Shown here piece by piece: positions 61,872 through 64,000 of a stretch of 64,000 nt of DNA; the stretch's first letter is position 1, and each line of letters opens with the position of its first letter. The position numbers and the translations under genes are program-made. Where the stretch lies: positions 248,001 to 312,000 of the forward strand of contig CAVWBH010000001.1 of NCBI GenBank assembly GCA_963753195.1. The letters run 5' to 3'. Origin of the DNA: Palsa-504 sp963753195 (lineage in GTDB: Bacteria > Actinomycetota > Actinomycetes > Streptosporangiales > Streptosporangiaceae). The notes below the pieces were generated by a model, which was not told the origin of the DNA, searched no databases, and was given only the letters and a program-made list of their open reading frames with translations.

Positions 61872-63160
61872 GCCACCGCACCAGGCAGCTCACGGTCAGC
61901 GCGCTGGCCAGGGTCGAGGGCGAGGGCGCGCTGCGCGTCACGCTCAGGGACGGCGAGGTCGAGCGCGCCGAGCTGAACATCTACGAGCCGCCCCGCTTCT
62001 TCGAGGCCCTGCTGCGCGGCCGCGCGGGCACCGAGCCGCCCGACATCACCGCCCGGATCTGCGGGATCTGCCCGGTCGCCTACCAGACCAGCGCGTGCAA
62101 CGCGCTGGAGGCGCTGGCTGGCGTGCAGCTCGAACCCGAGGTAGCCGCGCTGCGCCGGCTGCTGTTCTGCGGTGAGTGGATGTCCAGCCATCCGCTGCAC
62201 ATCTTCCTGCTGCACGCGCCGGACTTCCTCGGCTATCCGGACGCCATCAGCTTCGCCCAGGATCATCCGGGGCCCATCGAGCGGGGTCTGGCGCTGAAGA
62301 AGACCGGCAACGCCGTGCTGGAGCTGATCGGCGGCCGGGCGATCCACCCCGTCAACGTCCGGGTCGGGGGCTTCTACTCGGCGCCCACCAGGGCCGAGCT
62401 GGAGCCGCTGGCGGAGCAGCTGCGCCGGGCGCTCGACCTGGCGCTCGACACGGTGCGGTGGGTGGCCGGCTTCGACTTCCCCGACGTGGAGCTCGATCAC
62501 GAGCTGCTGGCGCTGCACGACGGCGAGCGCTACCCGATCGAGCGGGGTGAGGTAGTGCGCACCAGCGGCTCGCCGTTCCCCGCCAGCCAGTTCAGCGAGC
62601 ATGTGATCGAACGCCAGGTGCCGTACTCCACCGCCCTGCACGCGAGCCTGGACGGGGGGACCTACCTGACCGGGCCGCTGGCCCGCTACACGCTGAATTC
62701 TGGCCGGCTGTCACCGATCGCCCGCCAGGCGGCGGCCGACGCGGGCCTGGGCGCCGAGTGCCGCAACCCGTTCCGCAGCATCATCGTCCGGGCCGTGGAG
62801 ACGGTCTACGCGGTCGAGGAGGCGCTGCGGCTGATCGGTGCTTATCAGCGCCCGGCCCGCCCGTACGCCGACGTGCCGGTGCGCGCCGGCGTGGGCCACG
62901 GGGTCTGCGAGGCGCCGCGAGGCGTGCTCTACCAGCGCTATGAGCTCGATGAGGCGGGCCTGATCCTGTCGTCGGACATCGTCCCGCCGACCTCGCAGAA
63001 CCAGGCCGCCATCGAGGATGCGCTGCGCCAGGTCATCGCGGCCAACCTCGATCTCGACGACGCCGCGCTGACCGACCTCTGCGAGCGCACGATCCGCAAC
63101 TACGACCCGTGCATCTCCTGCTCGGCCCACTTCCTCGAGCTGACCGTGGAGCGCAGCTGA
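61868..63160 (+). CDS. hydA: Group 3b-type [NiFe] hydrogenase alpha (large) subunit
   Basis: 430 residues. Nickel ligands: N-terminal RICGICP (Cys65, Cys68) and C-terminal DPCISCSAH (Cys415, Cys418). A nine-residue tail after His421 is the expected piece removed by the maturation protease encoded next. L1 context DITARICGICPVAYQTSACN and lack of membrane anchors fit the cytoplasmic bidirectional group 3b. It forms or oxidises H2. In hypoxic mycobacteria a DosR-controlled enzyme of this group recycles NAD(P)H by H2 evolution; the same is likely here. No hyp accessory genes are in the window. Confidence 0.94.
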   Translation: MSHRTRQLTVSALARVEGEGALRVTLRDGEVERAELNIYEPPRFFEALLRGRAGTEPPDITARICGICPVAYQTSACNALEALAGVQLEPEVAALRRLLFCGEWMSSHPLHIFLLHAPDFLGYPDAISFAQDHPGPIERGLALKKTGNAVLELIGGRAIHPVNVRVGGFYSAPTRAELEPLAEQLRRALDLALDTVRWVAGFDFPDVELDHELLALHDGERYPIERGEVVRTSGSPFPASQFSEHVIERQVPYSTALHASLDGGTYLTGPLARYTLNSGRLSPIARQAAADAGLGAECRNPFRSIIVRAVETVYAVEEALRLIGAYQRPARPYADVPVRAGVGHGVCEAPRGVLYQRYELDEAGLILSSDIVPPTSQNQAAIEDALRQVIAANLDLDDAALTDLCERTIRNYDPCISCSAHFLELTVERS

Positions 63161-63621
63161 TGGGCCGCAAGCCCGCGGTGATCATCGGCATCGGCAATCC
63201 GTACCGGTGTGACGACGGCATCGGGCCGGCCGCCGTGGCCGCGCTGGAAGAGCTGGGGCCGCCGGGCGTCGAAGTGATCGCCGCCGACGGCGAGCCCGCC
63301 GCGCTGATCGAGGCGTGGAGCGGCCGAGATCTGGCCGTGATCGTCGACGCCGTGCGCTGCGAGCCGTCCACCCCCGGGCGGATCTGGCGCTCCACTGACG
63401 CTGACCTGGGCGGGGGCGCCTCGGTAGCCAGCTCGCATGCGCTCGGCATCCCGGACGCGCTGCGGCTCGGACAGGTGCTGGGCCGGGTCCCGGGGCGGCT
63501 GGTGGTGTTCGCCGTCGAGGCCGCCCGCCTCGACCTGGGCGCGGGCCTGTCGCCAGAGGTGTCGGCCGCCCTGCCCCGCGTCGTGCAGGCGGTGCTCGGG
63601 GAGCTGGCCGGCCCGGGCTAG
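63160..63621 (+). CDS. Hydrogenase maturation protease (HycI/HyaD family)
   Basis: 153 residues. The nickel-binding Glu/Asp and His motifs of the family are visible: IIGIGNPYRCDDGIGPAAV (usually GNxLxxDDGxG), DAVRCEPSTPGRI, and SSHALGIPDALRLGQVL. It should clip the C-terminal tail of HydA after nickel insertion. ATG overlaps the HydA stop by one base (TGATG). It is the last gene of the operon. Confidence 0.92.
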   Translation: MGRKPAVIIGIGNPYRCDDGIGPAAVAALEELGPPGVEVIAADGEPAALIEAWSGRDLAVIVDAVRCEPSTPGRIWRSTDADLGGGASVASSHALGIPDALRLGQVLGRVPGRLVVFAVEAARLDLGAGLSPEVSAALPRVVQAVLGELAGPG

Positions 63622-63675
63622 CCGACCAGGGCCAGCCAACCGGGCCAGCCGACCGGGGCCAGCCCACCGGGGCTA
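63621..63675. repeat. Four-copy 13-14-bp tandem repeat after hydrogenase operon
   Basis: Units GCCGACCAGGGCCA, GCCAACCGGGCCA, GCCGACCGGGGCCA and GCCCACCGGGGCTA run from 63621 to 63675 in the gap between two convergent genes. Function unknown; it may have replaced a terminator. Confidence 0.75.
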
Positions 63676-63686
63676 GCTGAGGCTGA

Positions 63687-64000
63687 TCACGCGCCGAGCA
63701 CGCCGGCCAGGTAGGGCTCGACGCGGGCCGCCGCGCCATGGCCCGGATGCCACGTGCACGCGATGCCCACCGCGGCGACCCGGCCCGTGCCGAGCAGGGC
63801 CTGCAAGACGTGCGCGACGTCAGCCGGCCCCGGGCCGCCGGGCGCGGGATAGCGCAGGCCGGGCAGCTGACCCGAGTCGATGACATCCAGGTCCACGTGC
63901 ACGTACAGCGGCCCAGTGGGCAACTCGGCGGCGTCCAGCCCGGCCACCTCGGCGCGGCGGACCGGCGCGCCGGCCAGATAGGCCACCTCGGGCGGGTCGA
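63687..64000 (-). CDS. Arginase/agmatinase-family ureohydrolase (N-terminal part beyond window)
   Basis: Reads from the right edge to a stop at 63687 (about 104 C-terminal residues present). The manganese-binding motif HVDLDVID (Asp and Asp ligands) and the following conserved RYPAPGGPG loop identify the ureohydrolase fold. The reaction is hydrolysis of arginine, agmatine or a related guanidino compound to urea plus amine; the substrate cannot be told from this part. It converges on the hydrogenase operon. Confidence 0.85.
   Translation of the reverse strand, partial: DPPEVAYLAGAPVRRAEVAGLDAAELPTGPLYVHVDLDVIDSGQLPGLRYPAPGGPGPADVAHVLQALLGTGRVAAVGIACTWHPGHGAAARVEPYLAGVLGA

Overview
The window is high-GC actinobacterial DNA: very GC-rich third codon positions, many GTG starts, and genes whose closest recognisable relatives are mycobacterial or streptomycete families (DosR/DosS, HspX, CtpE/CtpF-like ATPases, DUF7455, DUF4389). 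No rRNA, tRNA, CRISPR array, insertion sequence or phage gene was seen. The species cannot be fixed from the sequence.

Layout. 0-14.8 kb is ordinary chromosome: the 3'-truncated end of a giant hybrid sensor kinase with a SpoIIE phosphatase module (minus strand), a PucR regulator divergent from an aminotransferase plus methylmalonate-semialdehyde dehydrogenase pair, a NarL-type two-component pair followed by a DUF4097 protein, a membrane-anchored hypothetical protein, and a UvrD-type helicase. From 14.9 kb onward the window becomes a hypoxia/dormancy island. It has a clear DosR (DevR) response regulator, a DosS-like GAF sensor with the haem-ligand histidine conserved, and a long series of genes typical of DosR regulons: tandem universal stress proteins (22.1, 24.2, 40.3 kb; a single-domain one at 49.2 kb), CBS-domain proteins (25.2, 29.7, 54.3 kb), an HspX-type Hsp20 (30.7 kb), P-type ATPases (26-28.8 and 49.8-52.2 kb), split-barrel flavin-binding proteins (15.7, 56.0 kb) and a flavodoxin (39.4 kb). 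Around these lies central fermentative metabolism: a KdpD-like protein, acetate kinase and phosphate acetyltransferase in one operon (31.3-37.0 kb), an acetaldehyde-type dehydrogenase (56.9 kb), and a complete group 3b-like NAD(P)-linked [NiFe] hydrogenase operon with its maturation protease (58.5-63.6 kb). The right edge cuts an arginase-family gene.

The unifying signal is a short partial palindrome, roughly GGGACCTTNGGCCCT, that recurs in the intergenic regions in front of these genes (at least sixteen loci, listed one by one). It resembles the mycobacterial DosR box (GGGACTWWAGTCCC core), and the recognition helix of the local DosR is nearly the same as the mycobacterial one. I infer that DosS and DosR control most of the right three quarters of the window: low oxygen or NO would switch on chaperone, Usp and CBS functions, ion pumps, substrate-level ATP formation through Pta-AckA, and disposal of reductant through the hydrogenase.

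The island also shows decay or assembly indels. An ornithine carbamoyltransferase gene has two single-base losses and altered active-site motifs, a CtpF-like ATPase has one frameshift, and 46.2-47.7 kb holds broken pieces of four unrelated genes. Several degenerate signalling proteins (a KdpD-like protein without membrane domain or catalytic histidine, and a DosS-like kinase with Gln in place of His) look like retained pseudokinases. Two tiny membrane proteins are each translationally coupled by a GTGA overlap to a downstream stress-sensor gene (Usp or CBS), a pattern that may mark membrane anchors for these sensors.
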